A stretch of 64,000 nt of DNA, from the NCBI GenBank assembly GCA_910574935.1, contig CAJTCU010000007.1, positions 1 through 64,000 of the forward strand, read 5' to 3'. Under the pieces are notes generated by a model that worked only from the letters and a program-made list of their open reading frames with translations, did not search any database and was not told the DNA's origin. Both the position numbers and the translations under genes were made by a program. This document shows positions 53,161 to 62,172 of this stretch, piece after piece. The DNA is from Oscillospiraceae bacterium. Lineage in GTDB: Bacteria > Bacillota > Clostridia > Oscillospirales > Acutalibacteraceae. Every line of letters starts with the position of its first letter. The stretch's first letter is position 1.

Positions 53161-54171
53161 TTATTTATTCAAGCCTTCGTACACAGCCACTGCGCAGGCT
53201 ACTGTAGCACCCACCATGGGGTTGTTGCCCATACCCATCAGGCCCATCATCTCTACATGGGCAGGCACTGAGGAAGATCCAGCAAACTGGGCATCACCAT
53301 GCATACGTCCCATAGAGTCGGTCAGACCATAAGAAGCCGGACCGGCTGCCATATTGTCTGGATGCAGGGTACGGCCAGTACCGCCGCCGGAAGCTACGGA
53401 GAAGTATTTCTTATCATTCTCCAAAGCCCATTTCTTGTATGTACCGGCCACCAAATGCTGGAAGCGGGTGGGGTTCGTAGAGTTGCCAGTAATAGAGACA
53501 TCCACGCCTTCGTGCTTCATGATAGCTACGCCTTCCAGAACATCGTTGGCACCGTAGCACTTAACAGCCGCGCGCTCACCGTCAGAGAAAGGCTTTGTCT
53601 CTTCCACCTTTAGCTCACCAGTGAAGAAATCATAATCAGTTTTTACATAGGTAAAGCCGTTAATACGAGAAATAATGTAAGCAGCATCTTTACCCAGACC
53701 ATTTAGGATGATGCGCAGGGGCTCTTTACGAGCACGGTTAGCAGTTTTTGCAATGCCGATAGCTCCTTCTGCCGCAGCAAAGGACTCATGTCCAGCCAGA
53801 AATGCGAAGCACTTGGTCTCGTCGCGAAGCAGCATAGCACCTAGGTTACCATGACCCAAGCCTACATTACGCTGTTCCGCCACAGATCCAGGAATGCAGA
53901 ACGCCTCTAGACCAACGCCAATAGCCTCGGCGGCCTCGGCAGCGGTTTTCACGCCCTTCTTGATGGCTATGGCGCAACCCAAGGTGTAGGCCCAGCCAGC
54001 ATTCTCAAAAGCGATGGGCTGCACGCCTTTTACAATGTCATAGGGATCGAAGCCCTTCTCGTTGCAGAGAGCGCGGGCTTCCTCAAGACTGCCCAGGCCA
54101 TACTCTGCGAGGCACTTCTCAATTTTGGGCATCCTTCTTTCTTTGCCTTCAAACATGACTTCGTTAGCCAT
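53161..54171 (-). CDS. GGGtGRT protein
   Basis: A 336-residue cytosolic protein of the family named after its GGGTGRT signature, here in SVASGGGTGRTLHPDNMAAG. Other conserved blocks: GYTLGCAIAIKKG-like WAYTLGCAIAIKKG, GHGNLGAMLLRDETKCFAFLAGHESFAAAEGAIGI (part), SITGNSTNPTRFQHL and MGNNPMVGATVACAV. No catalytic activity is established. It is almost always beside an Fe-S scaffold gene in anaerobes, as here (37 bases downstream of it). Cysteines are few, so it is more likely to use than to build a cluster. AGGAGG precedes ATG 54171. Confidence 0.92.
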   Translation of the reverse strand: MANEVMFEGKERRMPKIEKCLAEYGLGSLEEARALCNEKGFDPYDIVKGVQPIAFENAGWAYTLGCAIAIKKGVKTAAEAAEAIGVGLEAFCIPGSVAEQRNVGLGHGNLGAMLLRDETKCFAFLAGHESFAAAEGAIGIAKTANRARKEPLRIILNGLGKDAAYIISRINGFTYVKTDYDFFTGELKVEETKPFSDGERAAVKCYGANDVLEGVAIMKHEGVDVSITGNSTNPTRFQHLVAGTYKKWALENDKKYFSVASGGGTGRTLHPDNMAAGPASYGLTDSMGRMHGDAQFAGSSSVPAHVEMMGLMGMGNNPMVGATVACAVAVYEGLNK

Positions 54172-54208
54172 TTAGTTGTCCTCCTATTTGAATTAAGTAT
54201 GGTTTGGA

Positions 54209-54901
54209 TTATTCTTCTCTGGGGTCGATATATTTAGCGGCTCCGTCAAACCGGCCATACTGGCCGATGTTTTTCTTATAAGCTTCGTCAGGGGAAACAC
54301 CATGGCGGATGTCCTCCAGCATTTTGCCCAGACGTACAAACTGGTAGCCGATAACCTCGCCCTCTTCGTCCAGCGCCATCTTGATCACATAGCCTTCAGC
54401 CATTTCCATGTAACGAACGCCTTTGGCCCCTGTAGAGAACATAGTGCCTACCTGAGAACGCAGACCCTTGCCTAGATCCTCCAAGCCAGCGCCAATGGGC
54501 AAACCATCTTCAGAAAATGCGGTTTGACTGCGGCCATAGGCCAGTTGTTTAAAGATCTCGCGCATCGCTACATTGATAGCGTCGCACACTAGATCGGTGT
54601 TTAGGCATTCCAGCAGAGTCTTTCCAGGAAGGATTTCCGCGGCCATCGCGGCAGAGTGGGTCATGCCAGAACAGCCCAGGGTCTCTACTAGAGCTTCCTG
54701 AACAATGCCCTCTTTTACATTGAGCGTTAATTTACAGGCACCCTGCTGGGGAGCGCACCAGCCAATACCATGGGAAAGACCGGAGATGTCCTTAATCTCG
54801 TAGGCCTTCACCCATCTACCCTCTTCGGGAATGGGCGCGGGGCCGTGGTGAGGGCCCTTTTTTACCGTGCACATATTTTCCACTTCATGGGAATAGTTCA
54901 T
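54209..54901 (-). CDS. NifU-like Fe-S scaffold homologue paired with GGGtGRT protein
   Basis: A 230-residue protein with the NifU/IscU fold: IGWCAPQQGACKLTLNV, EALVETLGCSGMTHSAAMAAEILPG and LVCDAINVAMREIFKQL. Two cysteine positions fit cluster ligands, but the third IscU cysteine segment is replaced by SEDGLPIGAGLEDLG, so it differs from ordinary U-type scaffolds. The C-terminal 70 residues (AEGYVIKMALDEEGEVIGYQF) are an extra domain. It heads the two-gene operon. Confidence 0.85.
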   Translation of the reverse strand: MNYSHEVENMCTVKKGPHHGPAPIPEEGRWVKAYEIKDISGLSHGIGWCAPQQGACKLTLNVKEGIVQEALVETLGCSGMTHSAAMAAEILPGKTLLECLNTDLVCDAINVAMREIFKQLAYGRSQTAFSEDGLPIGAGLEDLGKGLRSQVGTMFSTGAKGVRYMEMAEGYVIKMALDEEGEVIGYQFVRLGKMLEDIRHGVSPDEAYKKNIGQYGRFDGAAKYIDPREE

Positions 54902-55106
54902 ATTGGTACTCCTTTCGGTTTCATAGTGTTTTTGGTGCGGCCTGGTGACCTAAAAGGAGGCCAGGCACCGCCCAAAATACCCATCTATATACATTATAAT
55001 ATTAACGATGTCCATATTCAAGGCTTTTGACAAATTTTTTATGGAGAGCCGGTTAATTGGGGAAAGAAGGCGTTATGCTTTCCCAACCTATCAACCCTTC
55101 TTCATA

Positions 55107-55146
55107 AAAGAGAAAGAGCTTAACATATGTTAAGCTCTTTCTCTTT
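55107..55146 (-). terminator. 40-bp perfect palindrome, terminator of aminotransferase gene
   Basis: Bases 55107-55146 equal their own reverse complement, centred on ACATATGT. The long stem carries A and T runs at both ends. It lies 45 bases after the stop of the minus-strand aminotransferase. The rest of 54902-55190 has only an upstream region of the NifU-like gene. Confidence 0.85.
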
Positions 55147-55190
55147 ACACACAGTTCTATTTCAAAATAATCTGTAGGCATATCCTAAAA

Positions 55191-56471
55191 CTAACCCCGA
55201 TCTGCCAATAATTTTTCTGTAGCAGCCAACTTTATAGACACACATAACACTTTCATAGCTTGGGCCAACTCAGACTCTGGCGGGAACGACGGAGCGATGC
55301 GGATATTACTGTCATTAGGATCAGCCCCATACGGGAAAGTCGCTCCCGCGTCAGTTAGCACGACCCCAGCTTCTTTACATAGCTCTACCACTCGTTTGGC
55401 ACATCCATTCATTACATCCAAATTGACAAAATATCCTCCGTGAGGGTCGCTCCACCGGGCAATGTCCAGATCACCCAATTCTTGCTTCAGGGCTTCCCGG
55501 ACAATCTTAAACTTGGGCTCCAGAATCTTTCGATGACCTTTCATCAAGTTCCGTACTCCATTGGCGTCATGTAAAAACAATACATGCCGTAGCTGGTTTA
55601 GTTTATCCGATCCAATAGTCTGTACAGTAGTACGGGTCTTTAAATCAGCGATATTTCGTTTACTAGCTGCCAGTGCCGCTACACCAGCGCCCGGAAAAGA
55701 AATTTTAGAGGTGGATGCAAAAATAAGCACCTGATCCTCTGTCCCCTCTTTTAAACATTCCTCATAGATATTCAGCAAATGGTCAGGCTCGTCTGTTAAA
55801 TCATGGACACAGTATGCGTCATCCCACATAATACGGAAGTCTTTGGCGGCAGGGCGCAGCCGGGCAAAGCGGCGTACAGTTTCATCTGAATAGGTAACGC
55901 CTGTGGGATTAGAGTACTTGGGCACACACCAGCATCCTTTGACACTCCCATCACGCACCAAGCGCTCAATCAGGTCCATATCCGGTCCAGTCTTTAACAT
56001 GGGTACGGGAATCATTTTAATGCCAAAATATTCCGTTACGGCAAAATGCCGGTCATACCCCGGAACTGGGCATAAGAATTTTACATCGTTCTGCTTACAC
56101 CAAGGATCCCATCCACCATAACCATGGGTATAGCCCTGGGAAATACAGTCAAACATCATTTGTAAGCTAGAATTATTGCCCAAAATAATCCCATCGGTAG
56201 GAACTCCCAACAACTCACTGAAGATGCTTCGCATCTCCGGTAGGCCGTTCCACACGCCGTAGTTCCGACAGTCGTCTCCGTTAGAGTTGGCGAACTCACA
56301 TCTTGCGTGTAATGCCTCCAATACTCCTAAGGCTAGGTCTAGCTGCTCTACACAAGGTTTGCCTCGAGCCATGTTTAGATTTAGACTCTGGGCCTTATAC
56401 TGCCTATAGGTCTCAGCAGAGCTTCGATAGAGGGCTTTTATCTCGCTGTTGCTCATGGAAGTTAATTTCAT
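55191..56471 (-). CDS. Aspartate aminotransferase, type Ic
   Basis: A 426-residue fold-type I PLP aminotransferase. LNLNMARGKPCVEQLDL, GVWNGLPEMRSIFSELLG, CVPKYSNPTGVTYSD, IMWDDAYCVHDL (Asp-Ala-Tyr), and the PLP Lys in FASTSKISFPGAGVA, then RWSDPHGGYFVNLD. The pattern fits the Ic subgroup of aspartate aminotransferases (as known from actinobacteria and some Firmicutes). It interconverts aspartate and oxaloacetate, probably supplying the thr/lys routes whose genes lie elsewhere in the window. Confidence 0.85.
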   Translation of the reverse strand: MKLTSMSNSEIKALYRSSAETYRQYKAQSLNLNMARGKPCVEQLDLALGVLEALHARCEFANSNGDDCRNYGVWNGLPEMRSIFSELLGVPTDGIILGNNSSLQMMFDCISQGYTHGYGGWDPWCKQNDVKFLCPVPGYDRHFAVTEYFGIKMIPVPMLKTGPDMDLIERLVRDGSVKGCWCVPKYSNPTGVTYSDETVRRFARLRPAAKDFRIMWDDAYCVHDLTDEPDHLLNIYEECLKEGTEDQVLIFASTSKISFPGAGVAALAASKRNIADLKTRTTVQTIGSDKLNQLRHVLFLHDANGVRNLMKGHRKILEPKFKIVREALKQELGDLDIARWSDPHGGYFVNLDVMNGCAKRVVELCKEAGVVLTDAGATFPYGADPNDSNIRIAPSFPPESELAQAMKVLCVSIKLAATEKLLADRG

Positions 56472-56806
56472 TCTTAATCTCTCCTATGAATGAATTTGCC
56501 ATTACTTTTTTCATTTTTTTGCCACAATACTACCCATTTTAATATATCTGCCTTAAAAATGCAAGTTTATTTTGATTTTCCTGCATTTTTTATGTTTTAC
56601 ACGATTATCTCATGTCTTTTTTCTATTTTCTGTACAACCTTTCAACTAGAACTATCTTCCCCAAAATTCCACTATTTTTTGCAGTTTTAAGGGCTAGCAC
56701 TCCGTACTTAAATGTGATATAATATGTGCGTAAACCGTTTGTCAAATGACGAATTTTTCGGCTTGAACATTTGGTTCGGACGAATTTTAGGAAGGCAGGT
56801 AAAATT
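56472..56806 (+). promoter_or_regulatory. Divergent upstream region with purF-like promoter and PurBox-like element
   Basis: Non-coding and AT-rich. TATAAT at 56718-56723 likely starts the PurF-like transcript; the -35 is poor. Downstream, CGAATTTTTCG (56750-56760) and GTTCGG at 56774-56779 resemble half of a Bacillus-type PurBox. The left half serves the aminotransferase; nothing else is seen. Confidence 0.45.
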
Positions 56807-58225
56807 ATGGGTGGATTTTTTGGGGTTGCCTCAAAGGAAGATTGTGTTTTCGATTTGTTCTTTGGAACAGATTATCATTCTCATCTAGGTACACGTAGAG
56901 CTGGCATGGCTGTGTATCATAAGGACCGGGGGTTTGATCGGGCAATTCACAATATAGAGAATTCCCCTTTTCGTACGAAATTCGACAAGGATGTTTCCAC
57001 CATGCAGGGACAGCTGGGAATTGGCTGTATATCAGATTACGAGCCTCAGCCGTTGATTGTGCGTTCCCATCATGGGGCCTACGCTATTGTAACCGTAGGG
57101 AAAATCAATAATACAGAGCAGATCGTCACGGACCTTTTTTCCTCTGGCCACTCCCATTTTATGGAAATGAGCGGCGGCGATGTGAATGCCACCGAGCTGG
57201 TTGCCGCACTGATTAACCAAAAGGACAATTTAATTGACGGTATCAAATATGCTCAGGAGGCTATCGATGGTTCTATGACCCTTTTGTTGCTGACTTCAAA
57301 AGGGATTCTTGCCGCCCGGGACAAGCTAGGCCGCACACCGATTTCCATTGGACAAAAAGACGGAGCGTATTGTGTCTCCTTTGAAAGCTTTGCATATTTA
57401 AATTTGGGTTATACGTCTTACCGGGAGCTAGGTCCTGGTGAAGTGGCCGCTGTGACCCCCGAAGGAATACAGACGCTGGCCACCCCCGGCAAAGATATGA
57501 AAATTTGTTCTTTTCTCTGGGTATACTACGGCTATCCTACCTCTTCATACGAAGGAGTCAGCGTAGAAGAGATGCGTTATCGCTGCGGTGCCATCTTAGC
57601 CAGCAGAGATGATTTTGCCCCGGAAACCCGGCCAGACAATGTGGCTGGCGTACCCGATTCCGGTACCGCTCATGCTGTGGGCTATGCTAATGCCTCTGGT
57701 ATCCCCTTTTCCCGGCCGTTTATTAAATATACCCCCACCTGGCCCCGGTCTTTTATGCCCACCATTCAGAGCCAGCGGGATCTTATTGCCCACATGAAAT
57801 TGATTCCGGTCCATGGGCTGATTGAGGGCCGCAGCTTGTTGTTGATCGACGACTCCATTGTACGGGGCACCCAACTGCGGGAGACCACGGATTTTCTCTA
57901 TCGAAGTGGTGCAAAAGAGGTCCATGTGCGTCCGGCCTGTCCTCCGCCTCTTTACGGCTGTAAATACCTGAACTTTTCCCGTTCCGCCTCTCTCGACGAT
58001 TTGATCTCCCGCCGGGTGATTGCCGAACTGGAGGGTACCAACCAGCCGGAAGACATCCACCGGTACGCCGACCCGGAAACCGAAGAGTACCAGACTATGG
58101 TGGACGTCATTGGCAAAAAGCTGAACTTCACCTCCCTGCGCTACCATCGGCTGGATGACATGGTGGAGTCGGTGGGCATTCCAAAATGCAGGCTCTGCAC
58201 CTACTGCTGGGATGGAAAAGAGTAG
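56807..58225 (+). CDS. Amidophosphoribosyltransferase (PurF) homologue lacking the N-terminal Cys
   Basis: A 472-residue PurF relative. It has the Ntn glutaminase fold (GTDYHSHLGTRRAGMAVY, GQLGIGCISDYEPQP, LVAALINQKDNLIDGIKYA) and the phosphoribosyltransferase domain with the PRPP loop LLLIDDSIVRGTQLRET. Fe-S ligands of the B. subtilis type appear as CRLCTYC at the C-terminus. The usual N-terminal CGVFG is here M-GGFFGV: the nucleophile Cys is Gly. It therefore should not hydrolyse glutamine and may use free ammonia, or be a paralogue with another role. Start 56807 follows AGGAAGG; the longer frame from 56771 would not add a Cys at the N-terminus. Confidence 0.85.
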   Translation: MGGFFGVASKEDCVFDLFFGTDYHSHLGTRRAGMAVYHKDRGFDRAIHNIENSPFRTKFDKDVSTMQGQLGIGCISDYEPQPLIVRSHHGAYAIVTVGKINNTEQIVTDLFSSGHSHFMEMSGGDVNATELVAALINQKDNLIDGIKYAQEAIDGSMTLLLLTSKGILAARDKLGRTPISIGQKDGAYCVSFESFAYLNLGYTSYRELGPGEVAAVTPEGIQTLATPGKDMKICSFLWVYYGYPTSSYEGVSVEEMRYRCGAILASRDDFAPETRPDNVAGVPDSGTAHAVGYANASGIPFSRPFIKYTPTWPRSFMPTIQSQRDLIAHMKLIPVHGLIEGRSLLLIDDSIVRGTQLRETTDFLYRSGAKEVHVRPACPPPLYGCKYLNFSRSASLDDLISRRVIAELEGTNQPEDIHRYADPETEEYQTMVDVIGKKLNFTSLRYHRLDDMVESVGIPKCRLCTYCWDGKE

Positions 58226-58229
58226 GCCC

Positions 58230-58792
58230 GTGAAAACCCTGATTCTCAACGGCTCTACCAAAAAAAACGGCGATACCCATGCGCTGGTGGATGCCTTCAC
58301 CGGGGCGCTTGAGGGTGAGGTCCGGTCCATCACTTATTTTGACCATATCACCCCCTACCTGGACTGCCGCCGCTGCTGGAAAAGGCCGACTGCTCTATGG
58401 ACGATAAAATGCAGGAGATCTATCCCTTTCTTGCGCAGTGCGACCACGTTGTGCTGGCCTCCCCCATCTGTTTTTCGTCTCTAAGCGGGCCACTGCTGAA
58501 TGTGGCCCGCCGGGTGCAGACCTATTTTGCGGGGCGCTTTTTTCGCGGCGAGCCGGAGCTTCTCAAACAGAAAAACGGTGTTCTCCTGCTGGCAGGCACC
58601 GAGCCGGGCACACAGCAAAAGCCGCTGGAAACGACCTATATCATTATGAAGCATATGAATGTATGCGGGCCTTTCGTCGCGGCCATTTGCTCCATGCATA
58701 TCAATGAAGTGCCGGCTAGGGAGGATGAAGAGGCTCTTCGCGCCGCGAGAGACGCTGCCAAAACGCGAAACCAGCTTTATCATAAGATATAA
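58230..58792 (+). pseudogene. Flavodoxin-like NAD(P)H-dependent oxidoreductase with frameshift
   Basis: GTG 58230 gives KTLILNGSTKKNGDTHALVDAF, the FMN-binding start of an NAD(P)H-dependent reductase, through YLDCRRCWK. At about 58379 the frame is lost; the next frame continues DCSMDDKMQEIYPFLAQCD, VVLASPICFSSLSGPLLNVA and ends LYHKI at 58792. A run of four A residues where five are needed explains it. All family motifs are otherwise present, so it is a recent mutation or a sequencing error. It overlaps or follows the PurF-like gene by a few bases. Confidence 0.8.
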
Positions 58793-58827
58793 AAAATGCC
58801 CTCGGGAATGCCGGGGGCATTTTTTTA
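58793..58827 (+). terminator. Terminator after oxidoreductase pseudogene
   Basis: AAAATGCCC-CGG pairs with CCG-GGGCATTTT around a short loop, followed by T residues. Bases 58828-59005 beyond it hold no gene that I recognise. Confidence 0.88.
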
Positions 58828-59005
58828 TATAAGATCACTTACAGAATCATTTTTGAGCAAAGGAATGCCTTCAGGCGCAAAGCGATACTCTGTACTGCAA
58901 GATCTTGAGGCTTTGAATCTGGTCTAATGTCTCTGTCAGGTCAGAACGGTTACCACTGGACGGCGTAACCCTTTTTACGGCATCTATCTCGCAAGGGTTT
59001 AATGT

Positions 59006-59551
59006 TTATTCTATGATTGTAAAATGCTTCTCACCCAAAATAATGGCCTGTTCATTGCCCAAGTGGACCAGTTTGTCCCAGTCCAAGGGATACTTCCCCG
59101 GATTTTCGCAGTTTTCGCAATGGACATGCAGCGGGCATGACAGCAGGCCAAGATTGTCCGGCAGTGAAGCGGAAAAAATGATGCTGCCCGCACTTACGCC
59201 CAGAACGACCCCGCCTCTATTGATAAAGGCCAGCAGCTGTCGCCGGAAGCTCTGCTCATTGATGCGCCTGAGCAAATACTCTGTGTTGCCACCACAAAGG
59301 TACACTACGTCGGCCTCAATTTCCCCGGTCAAGGGCGTATGCAGATCGTTGACAAAAATATTTTTCCGCTGAATACCACACATAAGAAGATCATTCAAGC
59401 ACTTAGGCAATACCTCAATGGCGTCTGGGTCCACCGCCGCTGTGGGAATGAACATAGCGGTTACCGCCTCCATTGGCTTGGGAAGCATGGAGAGAAATTG
59501 TTTTTCTATGGCTGGAGTTTCCAGTCCACAGGAGGTCAACAGTACATTCAC
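59006..59551 (-). CDS. Peptidase E-like (family S51) protein
   Basis: A 181-residue protein of the type 1 glutamine-amidotransferase-like fold. VLLTSCGLETPAIEKQF start, AMFIPTAAVDP, VVYLCGGNTEYLL, and the nucleophile Ser in VVLGVSAGSIIFSAS. Peptidase E relatives cleave Asp-X dipeptides. GTG 59551 follows GCGAGG; the longer frame (to 59701) overlaps asnS and is not used. Confidence 0.85.
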   Translation of the reverse strand: MNVLLTSCGLETPAIEKQFLSMLPKPMEAVTAMFIPTAAVDPDAIEVLPKCLNDLLMCGIQRKNIFVNDLHTPLTGEIEADVVYLCGGNTEYLLRRINEQSFRRQLLAFINRGGVVLGVSAGSIIFSASLPDNLGLLSCPLHVHCENCENPGKYPLDWDKLVHLGNEQAIILGEKHFTIIE

Positions 59552-59642
59552 GAAAAAAACCTCGCTTTCTCTGGTGGTTTCCTGTTCATTATAACAGGCC
59601 CACACCCAAAAAGCAAGGCTTTTATCGAACAAAACTTCTGTT

Positions 59643-61037
59643 TCAAAACTCCGCCACACCGGTAGTACGCGGGAAAGGCAACACATCCCGGATATTGGCA
59701 ATGCCCGTTAGGTACATCACCAGCCGTTCAAAGCCAATGCCAAAGCCTGAGTGAGTACAGCCGCCAAAGCGCCGCAGGTCCAGATACCACCAGTAGTCCT
59801 CTTCTGTCAGGCCCAATTCTCGGATACGCTCTACTAGCACATCATAACGTTCCTCGCGCTGGCTAGCACCTACTAGCTCACCAATGCCTGGCACCAACAG
59901 GTCGGTGGCTGCCACGGTCTTGCCATCATCGTTCAAACGCATATAAAAAGCTTTGATCTCCTTGGGGTAGTCAGTGACGAATACCGGCTTGCCAAAGTGC
60001 TTTTCAGTCAGGAACTTCTCGTGCTCGGTTTGCAGATCTGCTCCCCATCTGACTTTATACTCAAACTCGTCGTTGTGTGCCTCCAGAATCTTCACTGCAT
60101 CTGTGTAGCTCACCCGTACAAAGTCAGAGGAAACCACGTGCTCCAGGCGATCCAACAAGCCCTTGTCTACAAACTGATTGCAAAAAGCCAAGTCTTGGGG
60201 GCAGGCCGCTAACACATAATTTACCACATATTTGATGGTACTTTCGATGATGTCCATATCGTCATGCAGATCCGCAAAGGCGATTTCCGGCTCAATCATC
60301 CAGAACTCCGCTGCATGGCGCTGGGTGTAAGAGCGCTCTGCCCGGAAAGTGGGCCCAAAGGTGTACACCTTGCCAAAGGCCAGGGCCATGCATTCGGCCT
60401 CCAGCTGGCCAGAAACCGTCAGCGACGTGGGCTTCTGGAAAAAGTCCTCTTTATAGTCAAGGCCGCCCTCCTCTGTTTTAGGCAGATCGTCCAAGTTCAA
60501 GGTGGTCACCTGGAACATCTCCCCCGCTCCCTCACAGTCACTTCCAGTAATGATAGGCGTATGAGCATAGATAAACCCGTTTTCCTGAAAAAATTTGTGG
60601 ATGCCAAAGGCCGCTGCGGAACGCACCCGGAAAGCCGCGCTGAACAGATTGGTGCGGGGCCGCAGATGGGCGATAGTACGCAGGTACTCTACCGTATGGC
60701 GTTTTTTCTGCAAAGGATACTCCGGCGCGGAGGACCCTTCTACCTGAACTTGGGTGGCATGGATCTCAAAAGGCTGTTTTGCCTCTGGGGTTGCCAACAA
60801 TTCGCCAGTGACAATCAGAGAGACACCCACATTTTGGGAGGCAATCTCTTTAAAGTTGTCAATTTTTCCCTCCTCAAAAACCACCTGTACTCCTTTAAAG
60901 GAGGTGCCATCGTTCAAGTCAATAAATCCCAGAGTCTTGGAATCACGAATGGAACGCGCCCAGCCGCATACGGTAACAGGTTTTCCCGCGTAAGCGTCTA
61001 AATCCTTATAAAATGCCGCAATATCATGATGCTTCAT
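59643..61037 (-). CDS. asnS: Asparaginyl-tRNA synthetase
   Basis: A 464-residue class IIb synthetase. N-terminal OB-fold anticodon-binding domain ([24 protein letters not shown]), motif 1 [20 protein letters not shown], motif 2 [21 protein letters not shown], motif 3 [15 protein letters not shown]. Asn-specific features include [17 protein letters not shown]. It supplies Asn-tRNA directly, so the organism need not use the amidation route for this tRNA. Confidence 0.97.
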   Translation of the reverse strand: MKHHDIAAFYKDLDAYAGKPVTVCGWARSIRDSKTLGFIDLNDGTSFKGVQVVFEEGKIDNFKEIASQNVGVSLIVTGELLATPEAKQPFEIHATQVQVEGSSAPEYPLQKKRHTVEYLRTIAHLRPRTNLFSAAFRVRSAAAFGIHKFFQENGFIYAHTPIITGSDCEGAGEMFQVTTLNLDDLPKTEEGGLDYKEDFFQKPTSLTVSGQLEAECMALAFGKVYTFGPTFRAERSYTQRHAAEFWMIEPEIAFADLHDDMDIIESTIKYVVNYVLAACPQDLAFCNQFVDKGLLDRLEHVVSSDFVRVSYTDAVKILEAHNDEFEYKVRWGADLQTEHEKFLTEKHFGKPVFVTDYPKEIKAFYMRLNDDGKTVAATDLLVPGIGELVGASQREERYDVLVERIRELGLTEEDYWWYLDLRRFGGCTHSGFGIGFERLVMYLTGIANIRDVLPFPRTTGVAEF

Positions 61038-61071
61038 GCCAGAAACTCCTTTTATTAATTTCGTTATAAAA

Positions 61072-61539
61072 TTACTCTAATACAATCTGCCAATCTCTTT
61101 CCGGATTCTCTCGATTGTAAGACAACTCGCTAAGTTCCTCTTCAAAGAAAATCCGAAAGGTCTCTTCCATGCCGCTGGATAAATTCATACTGGACAAATC
61201 AAAACGATTTATCCAGAAAACCTCCCCTTCTTCTGAAGACCTTAGTTCTCCAGAGAACGTATCGCATTTATATAGAAAGACAATGTATCGTCCCCCATCG
61301 TCCTCCATCCAGTTTTTGATACCGCATAGCCGCGGGTGAATTAGGGTTAGACCAGTTTCTTCTTGAATCTCTCGAATCACTGACTGGGTGATGGTTTCCC
61401 CCGGCTCCACATGTCCGCCTGGAAAGGTTACCCCCGGCCAGCCGTGCTCCGGCCGGCGGCGCTGCACCAACACTTCGCTGCCGCGATAAACCATGCACAT
61501 GTTAGTCAGTTCCGCCTCAGTCTTTCTGGACATTCCCAT
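61072..61539 (-). CDS. NUDIX hydrolase, 8-oxo-dGTP diphosphatase-like
   Basis: A 155-residue protein. The Nudix box [12 protein letters not shown]...REIQEETGL is complete. [20 protein letters not shown] precedes it and resembles MutT-type enzymes acting on 8-oxo-dGTP, although the substrate is not proven. ATG 61539 follows GGAGG; the ATG at 61551 precedes that site. Confidence 0.88.
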   Translation of the reverse strand: MGMSRKTEAELTNMCMVYRGSEVLVQRRRPEHGWPGVTFPGGHVEPGETITQSVIREIQEETGLTLIHPRLCGIKNWMEDDGGRYIVFLYKCDTFSGELRSSEEGEVFWINRFDLSSMNLSSGMEETFRIFFEEELSELSYNRENPERDWQIVLE

Positions 61540-61562
61540 TTGCGCCTCCATTCTTTAATCTG

Positions 61563-61844
61563 TTACCGGCCAAGCTTCCTCAAGGCGATCAACCCCAAAA
61601 GCAAGGTGACACCCATCATAACGATGACGCCGAATATAAACCCGTTGATAGTATCCTCTATAGCCCCGAAATCTTTGTCGTTCACTTCGGCGCGTATCAT
61701 ATAAAGCGGGCTCAGCGCGCAGAGGCAGCAGGATAGGAATCCACTTCTCACCAGAAAGGCTTTCGGCTTCCGCCGCTTTACAAAAACTGCCGCGGCCTCA
61801 AGGCCCCAGGCGAGAAGCCCAAGCAACAGGATAACATAAATCAT
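61563..61844 (-). CDS. Small hypothetical membrane protein
   Basis: About 93 residues with three hydrophobic helices (IYVILLLGLLAWGLEAAAVFV, SGFLSCCLCALSPLYMI, INGFIFGVIVMMGVTLLLGLI). ATG 61844 follows GGAGAGGG; the longer frame to 61982 crosses the tRNA-Ser gene and is impossible. No known family. Confidence 0.6.
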   Translation of the reverse strand: MIYVILLLGLLAWGLEAAAVFVKRRKPKAFLVRSGFLSCCLCALSPLYMIRAEVNDKDFGAIEDTINGFIFGVIVMMGVTLLLGLIALRKLGR

Positions 61845-61877
61845 CCAGATACCCTCTCCATGCAAAACAAAAGAATA

Positions 61878-61904
61878 AGAGCGCCGGAAAAGCTCCGACG
61901 CTCT
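61878..61904 (-). terminator. Terminator of tRNA-Ser
   Basis: AGAGCG-CGGA (61878-61888) pairs with TCCG-CGCTCT (61894-61904). On the minus strand TATTCTTTTGTTTTG follows. Confidence 0.85.
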
Positions 61905-61910
61905 CTTAGT

Positions 61911-61997
61911 TGGCGGAGAGGATGCGACTCGAACGCACAATGCCTTGCGGCACACCACATTTCCAATGTGGCTCCTTACCAATTAGAATACCTCTCC
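61911..61997 (-). tRNA. tRNA-Ser (GGA)
   Basis: Minus-strand acceptor GGAGAGG/CCTCTCC, anticodon loop with GGA between CACAT/ATGTG, a long variable arm (TGCCGCAAGGCA) typical of tRNA-Ser, TTCGAGT T-loop and encoded CCA. Confidence 0.97.
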
Positions 61998-62111
61998 GTA
62001 TCCCGGCTTATGTATTATACCGGATTCTTTGTAAAAAATCAAGGGGTTTGAGAAAAAAATTTCCTAATGGTGAAATACCATAAAAAGTCCTCAAAAAAAT
62101 GCAATCTATAT

Positions 62112-62140
62112 TTGAATATTTTTCCCCAGTTTGGTATAAT
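62112..62140 (+). promoter_or_regulatory. Promoter of polyphosphate module
   Basis: TTGAAT (62112-62117), 17 bases, TATAAT (62135-62140), 32 bases before the Ppx-like start. Confidence 0.85.
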
Positions 62141-62172
62141 GAAATCAGAATTTGTTTTGGGAGGGATTTCCT

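Noticed and set aside
57596-58333. 245-residue minus-strand frame
   Set aside because: Antisense of the PurF homologue; no ribosome site or motif.
60264-61001. 245-residue plus-strand frame
   Set aside because: Antisense of asnS.
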